Assembly (NCBI GenBank): GCA_012517025.1
Contig: JAAYVT010000512.1
Span: forward strand, 1-7,601
DNA: 7,601 nt
DNA from: Phyllobacteriaceae bacterium
GTDB lineage: Bacteria > Pseudomonadota > Alphaproteobacteria > Rhizobiales > Ancalomicrobiaceae
Direction of reading: 5' to 3'
The notes under the pieces: model-generated
Databases searched by the model: none
Seen by the model: the letters and a program-made list of their open reading frames with translations, nothing else
Told to the model about the DNA's origin: nothing
Position numbers and translations under genes: made by a program
Shown: piece by piece, positions 1 through 6,326 of the stretch
How the letters are laid out: each line of letters starts with the position of its first letter
Numbering within the stretch: position 1 is the first letter of the stretch

Positions 1-363
1 GAGAAGAAGATGACCGAGGACTTCGAGAAGAAGTACGGTCAGCCGCCCTCGGACAAGACGTGGTCGGGTTGGATCGGCATGCGGGCGCTGCTCGAATCGA
101 TCGAGGCCGCCAAGTCCACCAAGCCGCAGGACATCGTCACGGCGTTGGAAAAGTGGCAGAACACCGAAGGCAAGTTCCCGTTCTACTTCCGTGAGTGGGA
201 CCATCAGATGGTCCGTCCGGCGGTGATCGTGCAGGTCAAGAAGCAGATCTCCGACAAGTGGAACTACTTCGACGTCCTGAAGAACACTTCGGACACGATC
301 GCCGACACCGAAAAGGCGTTCGGCACGAAGGAAGAGATCGGCTGTTCGATGCCGGCCCTCTGA
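1..363 (+). CDS. ABC transporter substrate-binding protein, Liv/HAAT type (C-terminal part, 5' truncated by window)
   Basis: This is the C-terminal 120 residues of a periplasmic ligand-binding protein. Reading frame 1 is open from the first base and ends at TGA 361-363. The true start lies upstream of the window; the first in-window ATG (10) is internal. The segment resembles the last lobe and tail of type 1 periplasmic binding proteins (Peripla_BP_6 family) that feed LivHMGF transporters. It has an amphipathic helix of the GMRALLESIEAAKS kind, a 'PQDIVTALEKWQ' helix, then a 'YFREWDHQMVRPAVIVQVK' strand region and a C-terminal tail with one Cys near the end (GCSMPAL). In this family the protein is exported and binds amino acids, amides, urea or aromatic acids, and the specificity residues are mostly in the missing N-terminal part. 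A LivH permease begins 39 bases downstream, which supports the assignment. The ligand is unknown. Confidence 0.85.
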   Translation, partial: EKKMTEDFEKKYGQPPSDKTWSGWIGMRALLESIEAAKSTKPQDIVTALEKWQNTEGKFPFYFREWDHQMVRPAVIVQVKKQISDKWNYFDVLKNTSDTIADTEKAFGTKEEIGCSMPAL

Positions 364-391
364 TCCGCGTTTCGTCGTCAATCACGTCCGC

Positions 392-396
392 AGGTG
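392..396 (+). promoter_or_regulatory. Ribosome binding site of the LivH-type gene (decides the start)
   Basis: AGGTG lies 6 bases before ATG 403. A GTG at 394 in the same frame would add three residues, but it overlaps this Shine-Dalgarno-like motif and has no good one of its own. ATG 403 is therefore preferred. Confidence 0.55.
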
Positions 397-402
397 TCGA
401 AC

Positions 403-1272
403 ATGCTCGACATACTCGTCAGTCAAGTGGCGAACGGTCTCGTGCTGGGATTCGTCTACGTCCTGATCGCCGTCGGCTTGTCGATCACATTCGGCCTCCT
501 CGGTGTGATCAACTTCGCGCACGGCGCCTTCTTCGCGCTCGGCGCTTATTTCGCCTGGCAGATGTTCCACTGGTTCGGCTGGAGCGCGGTGATCCTGGCG
601 CCGCCTCTGGTCGGGCTCGTCGGCATGCTCGTGGAGGCGACGATCATCCGCCGCCTCTACGGCAAGGAACCGCTGCTGAGCCTGATCGTCACCTTCGCCC
701 TCGCGCTCCTGATCGAGGCGGTGATCCGCCTCGTCTGGGGGGCCGACGGCAAGCCGTTCAATCCGCCGCCGATTTTCGCCGGCATCGTCGAATTCGGGCC
801 GCTGCTCATAACGCAATACCGCGTCGCGGTGCTGGGGGCGACGGTGGCGACGCTGCTCGGTCTGTGGGCCTTCCTCGCCTGGACGCCCTATGGCCGCATC
901 CTGAGAGCCGGCAGCCGCGATCCGGAGATGGTGGAATTGCTCGGCATCAATCTGCCGCGCGTGCTCACCGCCGTGTTCGGCCTGGGCTGCGCACTCGCCG
1001 CCATCGCCGGGGTGCTCGCCGCGCCTTTGTGGACGGTGTCGCCGTCGATGTCGGCCAACGCCGTCATGCCCGCCTTCGTGGTGGTGGCGATCGGTGGTCT
1101 CGGCTCCTTCCTCGGGGCCGTCGTCGCCGGGCTCGCCGTCGGGGTCGTCACCTCGGTGACGATCCAGTTCTGGCCCGAGGCTGCCGCCGCGTCGATGTAC
1201 GCGCTGATGTTCGCGATCATGTTGCTCAGGCCGCGCGGTCTGTTCGGCGAGCGCTGGGAGCGTTTCGAATGA
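403..1272 (+). CDS. livH: Branched-chain amino acid-type ABC transporter permease, LivH family
   Basis: This inner-membrane permease subunit of a Liv/HAAT importer pairs with a LivM-type partner to form the translocation path. The protein is 289 residues from ATG 403, normal for LivH. It is strongly hydrophobic, with about eight membrane segments by eye. The N-terminal block typical of LivH is present: 'GLSITFGLLGVINFAHGAFF' at about residues 25-44. The conserved cytoplasmic loop that contacts the ATPase is visible near residues 165-180 (RAGSRDPEMVELLGIN). A C-terminal 'VAIGGLGSFLGAVVAGLAVG' segment is also characteristic. The gene follows the substrate-binding protein by 39 bases and overlaps the next gene by ATGA (1269-1272), so translation of the two membrane subunits is probably coupled. 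The symbol denotes the family; the real substrate may be something other than leucine, isoleucine or valine. Confidence 0.93.
   Translation: MLDILVSQVANGLVLGFVYVLIAVGLSITFGLLGVINFAHGAFFALGAYFAWQMFHWFGWSAVILAPPLVGLVGMLVEATIIRRLYGKEPLLSLIVTFALALLIEAVIRLVWGADGKPFNPPPIFAGIVEFGPLLITQYRVAVLGATVATLLGLWAFLAWTPYGRILRAGSRDPEMVELLGINLPRVLTAVFGLGCALAAIAGVLAAPLWTVSPSMSANAVMPAFVVVAIGGLGSFLGAVVAGLAVGVVTSVTIQFWPEAAAASMYALMFAIMLLRPRGLFGERWERFE
1256..1260 (+). promoter_or_regulatory. Ribosome binding site of the LivM-LivG-LivF fusion gene
   Basis: GGGAG lies 8 bases before ATG 1269, inside the end of the upstream LivH-type gene. It supports ATG 1269 over the in-frame ATG at 1290, and the ATGA overlap with the LivH stop supports the same choice. 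Confidence 0.5.
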
Positions 1273-3839
1273 AGGTCTCTTCTCCGTCCATGCGCGGTCT
1301 CGCCCACCCGATCGTGGTCGCCGCCGTCGCTCTCGTCGTCGGCTCCGGCGCGGCCCTGGCGATCGGCATGCCGATCCATCGCATCACTCAGATCGCGATC
1401 TACACGCTCTACGGCGCCGGCGTGAACTTCCTCATCGGCTATCTCGGGCTGGTGCCCTTCGGCGCCTCCTTCTTCTTCGGCTGCGCGAGCTATGCCGTCG
1501 CCATCCTCGGCGGCATGGTCGCCGGCGGCAACGAGGTCACCGATCTGCTCGTCGCCGTGGCCTTCTCGGTGGTGCTGACGGCGTTCGTCGGCGCCGTCAT
1601 CCTGCGCCGGCGCGGCCTCTACTTCTCGCTGTTGACGCTCGCCTGTTCGCAGATCGCCTTCGAGGTCGCCTACAAGTGGACGGCGGTCACCGGCGGCGAG
1701 AACGGGCTGCAGAACGTCGACCGGCCGCTGTTTCCCTCCGCCGTCGGCTTTCACATGTTCACGCTGGCGGTGGTGCTCGGGGTGTTGTGGCTGCTCTGGC
1801 GTACCGCCCATGCGCCGCTCGGCCGCGTCATGCAGGCGCTGCGCGACAACGAACAGCGTGTGGCGAGCCTCGGCTACGACACCTATCAGACCAAGCTCGT
1901 CGCAGTCGTCGTCGCGGGCGCCGCGATCGGTGTGGCGGGCGGTCTGATGAGCCTCCTGCTGCAGGGCGTCTACGCCAACAACCTCAATTGGGCGCATGCC
2001 GGCGATCCGGTGCTGATGGCGGCGCTGGGCGGCGTCCATCACTTCCTCGGACCGCTGTGGGGCGCGGGCCTGTTCATCCTGCTCGAGGACCGCCTGTCGG
2101 CGATCACCGAAAACTGGTGGCTGTTCTTCGCGCCGATCATCATCGCCTTCGCGCTGTTCTCGCACGAAGGCGTGCAGGGGATCTTTCTGCGCCTGTTCGG
2201 TCGCAGCGATCGCTGGACGCTCACCCGCTCCGGCATTCCGGCCCGCCCGGCGACGATCCCGACCTATGTTCCGGCGGTCGCGGCGACGGACGCGGACGGA
2301 CGTCCGATCCTGAGCGTGCGCGATCTCTCCAAGAGCTTCGGCTCGATCGTCACCCAGAGCGGCATCTCGCTCGACGTCGGCCGCGTCGGTCTGCACAGCC
2401 TGATCGGTCCGAACGGCGCCGGCAAGACGACGTTCTTCAACCTGCTCACCGGTGTGCTCGGGCCGGACGGCGGAGAGATCCTCTTCGACGGGCGCTCCGT
2501 CGTCGGTCTGGCGCCGCATCGCCGGGCCCGGCTCGGCATCGCCCGGTCGTTCCAGATCCTGTCGGTCTTCCCCAATCTCACCGCCTTCGAGAACGTGCGC
2601 GTCGCGGTGCAGGCGGCGGACGGCCAGTGGTTCGGCCTGTGGCGCGACGCCCATGCCGACGAAGGCTCCAATCTCCGTGTGTGGTCGCTGCTCGATGCGG
2701 TCGGTCTCGCCGACCGGGCGGGTGAGATCTGTTCCTCGCTCTCCCACGGCGAGAAGCGTCTGCTCGAGATCGCGGTGTCGCTGGCGACCCGCGCCCGGCT
2801 TCTGCTTCTCGACGAACCGCTCGCGGGACTGGCCGAATCCGACCGCAAGGTCGTCGGTGCCCTCATTCGCCGGCTCGCCGACAGCCATGCCGTGTTCCTG
2901 ATCGAACACGACATCGACCGGGTGCTCGCCATGTCGGACCGCATCACCGTGCTCCATCAGGGGCGGTTGATCGCCGACGGCGCACCCGCCGAGGTCGCCG
3001 GCCATCCCGAGGTGATCGCCGCTTATCTCGGCGCCGGCCACGGGGCCGTCCCGGCCGAGGCGCCGAGCCCGGTCGAAATCGTACCGGCACGGGCGGCGGC
3101 GGTCGAACCCCGTCCGCTGCTGGTGATGGAGGGCGTTTCTGCCGGCTACGGCGGCGGCACCGTTCTCGACGGGCTCGATCTGACCGTCGGCACCGGCGAG
3201 GTGGTGGCGCTGCTCGGGCGCAACGGCGTCGGCAAGACGACGGCGTTGCGGGCGATCACCGGCGTCCTGTCGCCGTCGGCCGGACGCATCGCCTTCGAGG
3301 GTACCGAAATCGGTCACCTGCGTCCCGACGCGATCAATCGGCTCGGCATCTCGCTGGTGCCGGAGGGGCGCCGCCTCTTTCCGAACCTCACCGTCGCCGA
3401 CAACCTGAAACTCGCCGCCCGTCCGGGTGGGGCCTCGCTCGAGGAAATCTACGATCTCTTCCCGCGCATCGCCCAACGGCTGAAGTCGCGCGGCGAGCAT
3501 CTGTCGGGCGGGGAACGGCAGATGGTGGCGATCGCACGCGCGCTGATGGTGCCGAGCCGACTGATCCTGCTCGACGAACCCTTCGAAGGGCTCGCGCCGG
3601 CGGTCGTCCTGGAAGTGCGCTCGGCGGTCGCCCGGCTGACGGCGCGGGCGAGCCTGGTCATCGTCGAGCATCACGCCGAGAGCGTCCTCGCCATGGCCGA
3701 TCGTGCCTACGTGCTGGTCAACGGACGTGTCGCCTGGGGCGGGGCCGCGCCGGTGCTCGCCGCCGATCGCGCGCTGCAGGAGCGACTGCTCGGCATCGTC
3801 AAGGGGGTGGACGACGCCCCGATGAGCCGGAGGGCCTGA
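1269..3839 (+). CDS. Three-domain ABC transporter protein: LivM permease + LivG ATPase + LivF ATPase fusion
   Basis: One 856-residue polypeptide carries three Liv subunits that are usually separate. Residues about 1-320 are the LivM permease, with hydrophobic segments from residue 12 and the conserved ATPase-contact loop 'ALRDNEQRVASLGYD' at 190-204. A proline/alanine-rich linker follows (about 322-346). Residues about 347-587 are the LivG ATPase, with Walker A GPNGAGKTT at 380-388, a Q-loop in 'ARSFQIL', signature LSHGEK at 491-496, Walker B ending D515-E516 and switch histidine H547. A second Pro/Ala/Val linker (about 588-616) leads to the LivF ATPase. That domain has Walker A GRNGVGKTT at 650-658, signature LSGGER at 745-750, D769-E770 and H801. 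Both nucleotide-binding domains look catalytically intact. The frame stays open throughout, and both linkers are typical low-complexity connectors, so this is a real fusion and not a missed stop. The protein should energise import with the LivH-type permease and the binding protein encoded upstream. LivM-LivG fusions are known in alphaproteobacteria; the three-part form is less common to my knowledge. The frame extends upstream of 1269, but only as an overlap with livH. Confidence 0.92.
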   Translation: MKVSSPSMRGLAHPIVVAAVALVVGSGAALAIGMPIHRITQIAIYTLYGAGVNFLIGYLGLVPFGASFFFGCASYAVAILGGMVAGGNEVTDLLVAVAFSVVLTAFVGAVILRRRGLYFSLLTLACSQIAFEVAYKWTAVTGGENGLQNVDRPLFPSAVGFHMFTLAVVLGVLWLLWRTAHAPLGRVMQALRDNEQRVASLGYDTYQTKLVAVVVAGAAIGVAGGLMSLLLQGVYANNLNWAHAGDPVLMAALGGVHHFLGPLWGAGLFILLEDRLSAITENWWLFFAPIIIAFALFSHEGVQGIFLRLFGRSDRWTLTRSGIPARPATIPTYVPAVAATDADGRPILSVRDLSKSFGSIVTQSGISLDVGRVGLHSLIGPNGAGKTTFFNLLTGVLGPDGGEILFDGRSVVGLAPHRRARLGIARSFQILSVFPNLTAFENVRVAVQAADGQWFGLWRDAHADEGSNLRVWSLLDAVGLADRAGEICSSLSHGEKRLLEIAVSLATRARLLLLDEPLAGLAESDRKVVGALIRRLADSHAVFLIEHDIDRVLAMSDRITVLHQGRLIADGAPAEVAGHPEVIAAYLGAGHGAVPAEAPSPVEIVPARAAAVEPRPLLVMEGVSAGYGGGTVLDGLDLTVGTGEVVALLGRNGVGKTTALRAITGVLSPSAGRIAFEGTEIGHLRPDAINRLGISLVPEGRRLFPNLTVADNLKLAARPGGASLEEIYDLFPRIAQRLKSRGEHLSGGERQMVAIARALMVPSRLILLDEPFEGLAPAVVLEVRSAVARLTARASLVIVEHHAESVLAMADRAYVLVNGRVAWGGAAPVLAADRALQERLLGIVKGVDDAPMSRRA
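3829..3834 (+). promoter_or_regulatory. Strong Shine-Dalgarno sequence at the end of the fusion gene
   Basis: GGAGGG is embedded in the last codons of the transporter fusion. It is 7 bases before ATG 3842, the start of a 29-codon ORF. It is one of the best ribosome-binding motifs in the window and has no other start codon at suitable spacing. Confidence 0.45.
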
Positions 3840-3841
3840 GA

Positions 3842-3931
3842 ATGCGTGCGCATTCGATCGACGTCACGCCCCGCCTCCGGCCCGCCCCGGCGCATGCCGC
3901 CGGCTTCGAAGAGAGAAAGTCCGCCGCATGA
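3842..3931 (+). CDS. Possible small ORF (29 aa), unknown function or coupling peptide
   Basis: ATG 3842 opens a 29-codon frame ending at TGA 3929-3931. A GGAGGG motif with 7-base spacing precedes it, and it begins two bases after the stop of the transporter fusion. Its stop overlaps the ATG of the next gene as ATGA. The peptide (starts MRAHSIDVTPRL, ends FEERKSAA) is basic, rich in Ala, Pro and Arg, with no membrane segment, signal peptide or recognisable motif. It fills nearly all of the 88-base interval in an otherwise tightly packed operon. It could be a small protein, or a dummy ORF that carries ribosomes to the epimerase gene, whose own ribosome-binding site is weak. It could also be chance, since high GC reduces stop codons. 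I do not recognise it. Confidence 0.35.
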   Translation: MRAHSIDVTPRLRPAPAHAAGFEERKSAA

Positions 3932-4851
3932 GCACCATCCTCGTCACCGGCGCCGCCGGTCTCCTCGGGCGTCACGTCGTCAGCGAACTCCTCGCCCACG
4001 GTCACGCCGTGCGTGGTCTCGACCGGCGCACGGCCGAGGAGCCGATCGACTGGGTCGTCGGCGACGTGACCGACGCGGCGGTGGTCGCGTCCGCCGTCGC
4101 CGGGGTCGACGCGGTCTTCCACGTCGCCGCCGTGCCCAACATCTGGTCGGGCGACGGCGAGACGATCATGCGGGTCAACGTGATGGGCACCCACACGGTG
4201 CTCGCGGCGGCCGAGGCGGAGGGGATCATGAGGCTCGTCTTCTGTTCGAGCGATTCCGTCGCCGGCTACACGGTCAAGGAAGGGCGGATGCTGCCGCCCC
4301 GCTTCGCGCCGCTCGATCTCTCGCATCCGTTGCTGGCGACCGACCCCTATGCGGTCTCCAAGGTGCTCGGCGAGGATCTCTGCCGCGCCTTCGCGTTTCG
4401 CGGGATGTCGATCGTGGCGCTGCGTACGGTCTTCGTCGCCTATCCGGAGATGGCCGGCGAGATCGTCGCCCGGGCGAGCGATCCCGACGCTTATCGCGGG
4501 CCGGCGGTCGGCGGGCCGTCTTCGGCAGGGGGAGGGCCGCTCCACCACCACGTCGATCCACGCGACGTCGCTCGTGCCTTCCGTCTCGCACTGGAGCTCG
4601 ACATGGCGCCGGGCGCCTTCGAGGCCTTCTATCTCGCGGCGCGGGTGACGCTGTCGCCGGAGCCGACGGTCGACCGCCTGCGCCGTCTCCACGGCGACGC
4701 GGTCGAGATCCGCGATCCCGACCTCTATGCCCGCGAGCCCTTCGCGCCGCTCTACGACCTGACACATGCCAAGCGCCGGCTCGGCTTCGTCGCCGAACAC
4801 GACCAGCGCCGGCTTCTCGCCGGTCTGCCGGGATTTCCTCGAGGAGAATGA
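3928..4851 (+). CDS. NAD(P)-dependent epimerase/dehydratase family oxidoreductase (extended SDR), first copy
   Basis: This is a cytoplasmic Rossmann-fold enzyme of 307 residues, normal for extended SDRs. The N-terminal dinucleotide-binding motif TGAAGLLG sits at residues 7-14. D50 in the 'GDVTDA' segment is typical of adenine-ring contacts. The active site is visible as S108 in 'FCSSDSVAGY' plus Y141 and K145 in 'DPYAVSK'. A histidine run (LHHHVDPRDVARA) occupies the place of the usual 'HVDDVA' segment. The family includes sugar-nucleotide epimerases, but also dehydrogenases and reductases acting on uronates, lactones, hydroxy acids and aryl compounds, so the reaction cannot be fixed. The start at ATG 3928 puts the glycine motif at the usual distance from the N-terminus; no upstream in-frame ATG or GTG exists back to the transporter gene. 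Its ribosome-binding site (AGAAAG, 3914-3919) is weak. It overlaps the small ORF by four bases and is one base from the cupin gene. The second extended SDR (5284-6249) is only distantly similar. Confidence 0.88.
   Translation: MSTILVTGAAGLLGRHVVSELLAHGHAVRGLDRRTAEEPIDWVVGDVTDAAVVASAVAGVDAVFHVAAVPNIWSGDGETIMRVNVMGTHTVLAAAEAEGIMRLVFCSSDSVAGYTVKEGRMLPPRFAPLDLSHPLLATDPYAVSKVLGEDLCRAFAFRGMSIVALRTVFVAYPEMAGEIVARASDPDAYRGPAVGGPSSAGGGPLHHHVDPRDVARAFRLALELDMAPGAFEAFYLAARVTLSPEPTVDRLRRLHGDAVEIRDPDLYAREPFAPLYDLTHAKRRLGFVAEHDQRRLLAGLPGFPRGE
4841..4847 (+). promoter_or_regulatory. Ribosome binding site of the cupin gene
   Basis: GAGGAGA lies 5 bases before ATG 4853, overlapping the final codons of the upstream SDR gene. 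It fixes the cupin start at 4853; the ATG at 4848 is out of frame and stops at once. Confidence 0.6.
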
Positions 4852-4852
4852 G

Positions 4853-5275
4853 ATGACCGTCGTTTCCCCCGAACCGAACGCCTTCGCCGACGCGGCGGAG
4901 AAGAAATACGCCGCCACCCGCAATCTCGGCGAGCTGACGTGGACCCAGTACCCGGGCCATTTCAACCAGGCACTCTCCAAGGCGATCGTCACCCCGGCGA
5001 CCGTCGGCAGCCGCTTCTTCGACCACCGCATCTCCTCCTACGAGCCCGGCGCCCACGTCGAGGCCCACGTCCACGCGGTGCAGGAACAGATCTACCACGT
5101 GCTGTCGGGGCAGGGTCTGCTGATCGTCGACGGCGAACGCCGCCTCGTGCGCGCCGACGACGTCACCTACATCCCGCCGGGCGTGGTTCACGAGTTTCAC
5201 TGCACCGGGCTCGAGCCGCTGGTCTTCCTGGTGATCACCAGTCCGCCGACCGACGAAGAACCGCAGCCGCGTTGA
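4853..5275 (+). CDS. Single-domain cupin protein
   Basis: This is a small cytoplasmic beta-barrel protein of 140 residues, usual for a one-domain cupin_2. Cupin motif 1 is clear: PGAHVEAHVHAVQEQIYHVLSG has H72, H74 and E78 as likely metal ligands. Motif 2 in 'DDVTYIPPGVVHEFH' supplies H113 as the fourth ligand, after the characteristic PPG turn. All four ligands are present, so it probably binds a divalent metal. It could be a dioxygenase, an isomerase/epimerase, a lyase or a ligand-binding accessory protein; the sequence does not decide. A longer open frame begins at 4766, but it runs inside the upstream gene and the start at 4853 has a strong ribosome-binding site. The gene lies between two extended SDR genes, one base after the first and eight before the second, so it most likely acts in the same pathway. 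Confidence 0.9.
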   Translation: MTVVSPEPNAFADAAEKKYAATRNLGELTWTQYPGHFNQALSKAIVTPATVGSRFFDHRISSYEPGAHVEAHVHAVQEQIYHVLSGQGLLIVDGERRLVRADDVTYIPPGVVHEFHCTGLEPLVFLVITSPPTDEEPQPR

Positions 5276-5283
5276 GGCATCCC

Positions 5284-6249
5284 ATGTCGAAGACCATTCT
5301 CGTCACCGGCGCCTGTGGCTGGCTCGGGTCCGCCGTCGTGCGCGCACTTCTCGCTCGCGGCGACCTGGTCGTGGCGACCGACGTCGTCGTCGCCCCGGCG
5401 ATCGCCGCGCTCGCCGCCGCCGATCCACGCCTGACGCTCGCCCCGCTCGATCTCGGCGAGTGGCACGGGCTCGTCCGCCTGTTCGAACGGCATCGGCCCG
5501 ACGCGGTGATCCACACCGCGGCGATCGTCGGCGTCGCCCCGGCGGCCGACGTGCCGCTGAGGGCGCTCGCCGTCAACGTCGAAGGGTCGGTGAACCTGTT
5601 CGAGGCGATGCGGCTCGCCGGCGTACGCCGGGTCGTCCACGTCTCGACCGAGGAGACCTACGGCGACTTCCTCGCCGATCGCATCGACGAGGACCACCCG
5701 CAGCGGCCGATTTCGACCTACGGACTGACCAAGCTCGCCGCCGAGCACTACGGCCGGGTCTATGCCCGCGAGCACGGGCTCGAATGCATCAACGTGCGCA
5801 CCTGCTGGGTCTACGGGCCGCATCTGCCGCGCCTCCGGATGCCGCGCACCTTCATCGAGGCGGCGCTCGCCGGGCGGCCCTTCCACGAGCCGAACGGTGC
5901 CGCCTTCGCCGTCGACCAGGTCCACATCGACGACACCGTCGCCGGCGTGCTGCTGGCGCTCGACAAGGCCGAGCATCGCTTCGACGCCTACAACGTCGCG
6001 ACCGGGGCCGCCCCGACGCTCGCCGACACCGCCGAGGCGGTGAACCGGGCGGTGCCCGGGGCCCGCATCACGGTCGGCGACGAAGGTCCCTATCGCCACG
6101 GCGGCACGGTGATCTCGGCCCGCAAGGGCGCGCTCGACATCTCCCGTGCCGTCGCCGAACTCGGCTATCGGCCGAAATACGACATCGTGACCGGCATCGC
6201 CGCCACCGTCGCCGCGACCATCGCCACCGCCCGCGCCGCGGCCGAGTGA
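5284..6249 (+). CDS. NAD-dependent epimerase/dehydratase family protein (extended SDR), second copy, with T-x-E active-site signature
   Basis: This is a cytoplasmic extended SDR of 321 residues. The Rossmann motif TGACGWLG is at residues 8-15, followed by D33 at the end of the second strand ('VVATDVV'), which usually indicates NAD(H) preference. The catalytic Tyr/Lys pair is Y146 and K150 in 'STYGLTK'. The Ser/Thr position is T122 in 'STEETYGD'. The T-E-E arrangement resembles the T-x-E signatures of sugar-nucleotide 4,6-dehydratases and UDP-glucuronate decarboxylases, where an acidic residue two positions after Thr helps catalysis. The later 'RTCWVYGPHLPRLRMPRTFI' region is typical substrate-domain sequence. 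The start ATG 5284 is preceded by GAGG (5274-5277) at 6 bases, overlapping the cupin stop. It is homologous to the first SDR (3928-4851) across the N-terminal motif but clearly diverged, so the two are unlikely to be a recent duplication. Substrate unknown; a sugar, polyol or sugar acid is plausible. Confidence 0.88.
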   Translation: MSKTILVTGACGWLGSAVVRALLARGDLVVATDVVVAPAIAALAAADPRLTLAPLDLGEWHGLVRLFERHRPDAVIHTAAIVGVAPAADVPLRALAVNVEGSVNLFEAMRLAGVRRVVHVSTEETYGDFLADRIDEDHPQRPISTYGLTKLAAEHYGRVYAREHGLECINVRTCWVYGPHLPRLRMPRTFIEAALAGRPFHEPNGAAFAVDQVHIDDTVAGVLLALDKAEHRFDAYNVATGAAPTLADTAEAVNRAVPGARITVGDEGPYRHGGTVISARKGALDISRAVAELGYRPKYDIVTGIAATVAATIATARAAAE

Positions 6250-6269
6250 GCGCGCGGCCCGCATCGTCA

Positions 6270-6293
6270 CGGGAGCGCGGCTCGGCTCTCCCG
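6270..6293 (+). other. Weak inverted repeat in the 77-base gap between SDR genes
   Basis: CGGGAG (6270-6275) and CTCCCG (6288-6293) can form a 6-bp GC stem with a 12-base loop. No T-run follows, so it is not a standard intrinsic terminator. The gap (6250-6326) is the largest untranslated space in the enzyme half. The hairpin could affect mRNA stability or expression of the downstream genes, or be a chance product of high GC. Confidence 0.25.
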
Positions 6294-6313
6294 CTCGTCT
6301 CGACGTCTTCCCC

Positions 6314-6319
6314 GAGGAA
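6314..6319 (+). promoter_or_regulatory. Ribosome binding site of the classical SDR gene (decides the start)
   Basis: GAGGAA lies 7 bases before ATG 6327. It supports that start over the in-frame GTG at 6246, which overlaps the preceding stop but has no visible Shine-Dalgarno sequence. Confidence 0.55.
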
Positions 6320-6326
6320 CCCCGAC

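Noticed and set aside
364..402. Search for a terminator or promoter between the binding-protein and LivH genes
   Set aside because: The 39 bases contain no stem-loop with a T-run and no recognisable -35/-10 pair, so read-through within one operon is the simpler view.
195..1268. Upstream extension of the frame that encodes the LivM-LivG-LivF fusion
   Set aside because: It overlaps the binding-protein and LivH genes out of frame, and its translation is Arg-rich without motifs. The real start is ATG 1269, with its own ribosome-binding site and the LivH ATGA overlap.
888..3674. A 928-codon open frame on the minus strand, antisense to the transporter genes
   Set aside because: It is a shadow of the GC-rich codon pattern on the plus strand. 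Its translation is Arg/Asp/Gly/Ala-rich low-complexity sequence with no domain motif, while the plus strand encodes clear ABC transporter motifs throughout.
3799..5031. A 410-codon minus-strand open frame opposite the first SDR and the cupin
   Set aside because: It is an antisense shadow: no start context, no recognisable domain, Arg/Asp/Gly bias. The plus strand has full SDR and cupin motifs.
3928..6249. Recent tandem duplication of the two extended SDR genes
   Set aside because: They share a 15-base identity (CTCGTCACCGGCGCC) over the Rossmann motif, but the rest differs in length, active-site motif and substrate region, so they are distant family members.
5197..6270. A 357-codon minus-strand open frame opposite the second SDR
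   Set aside because: It has Gly/Asp/Arg/Val low-complexity composition and mirrors the coding strand; no family features.
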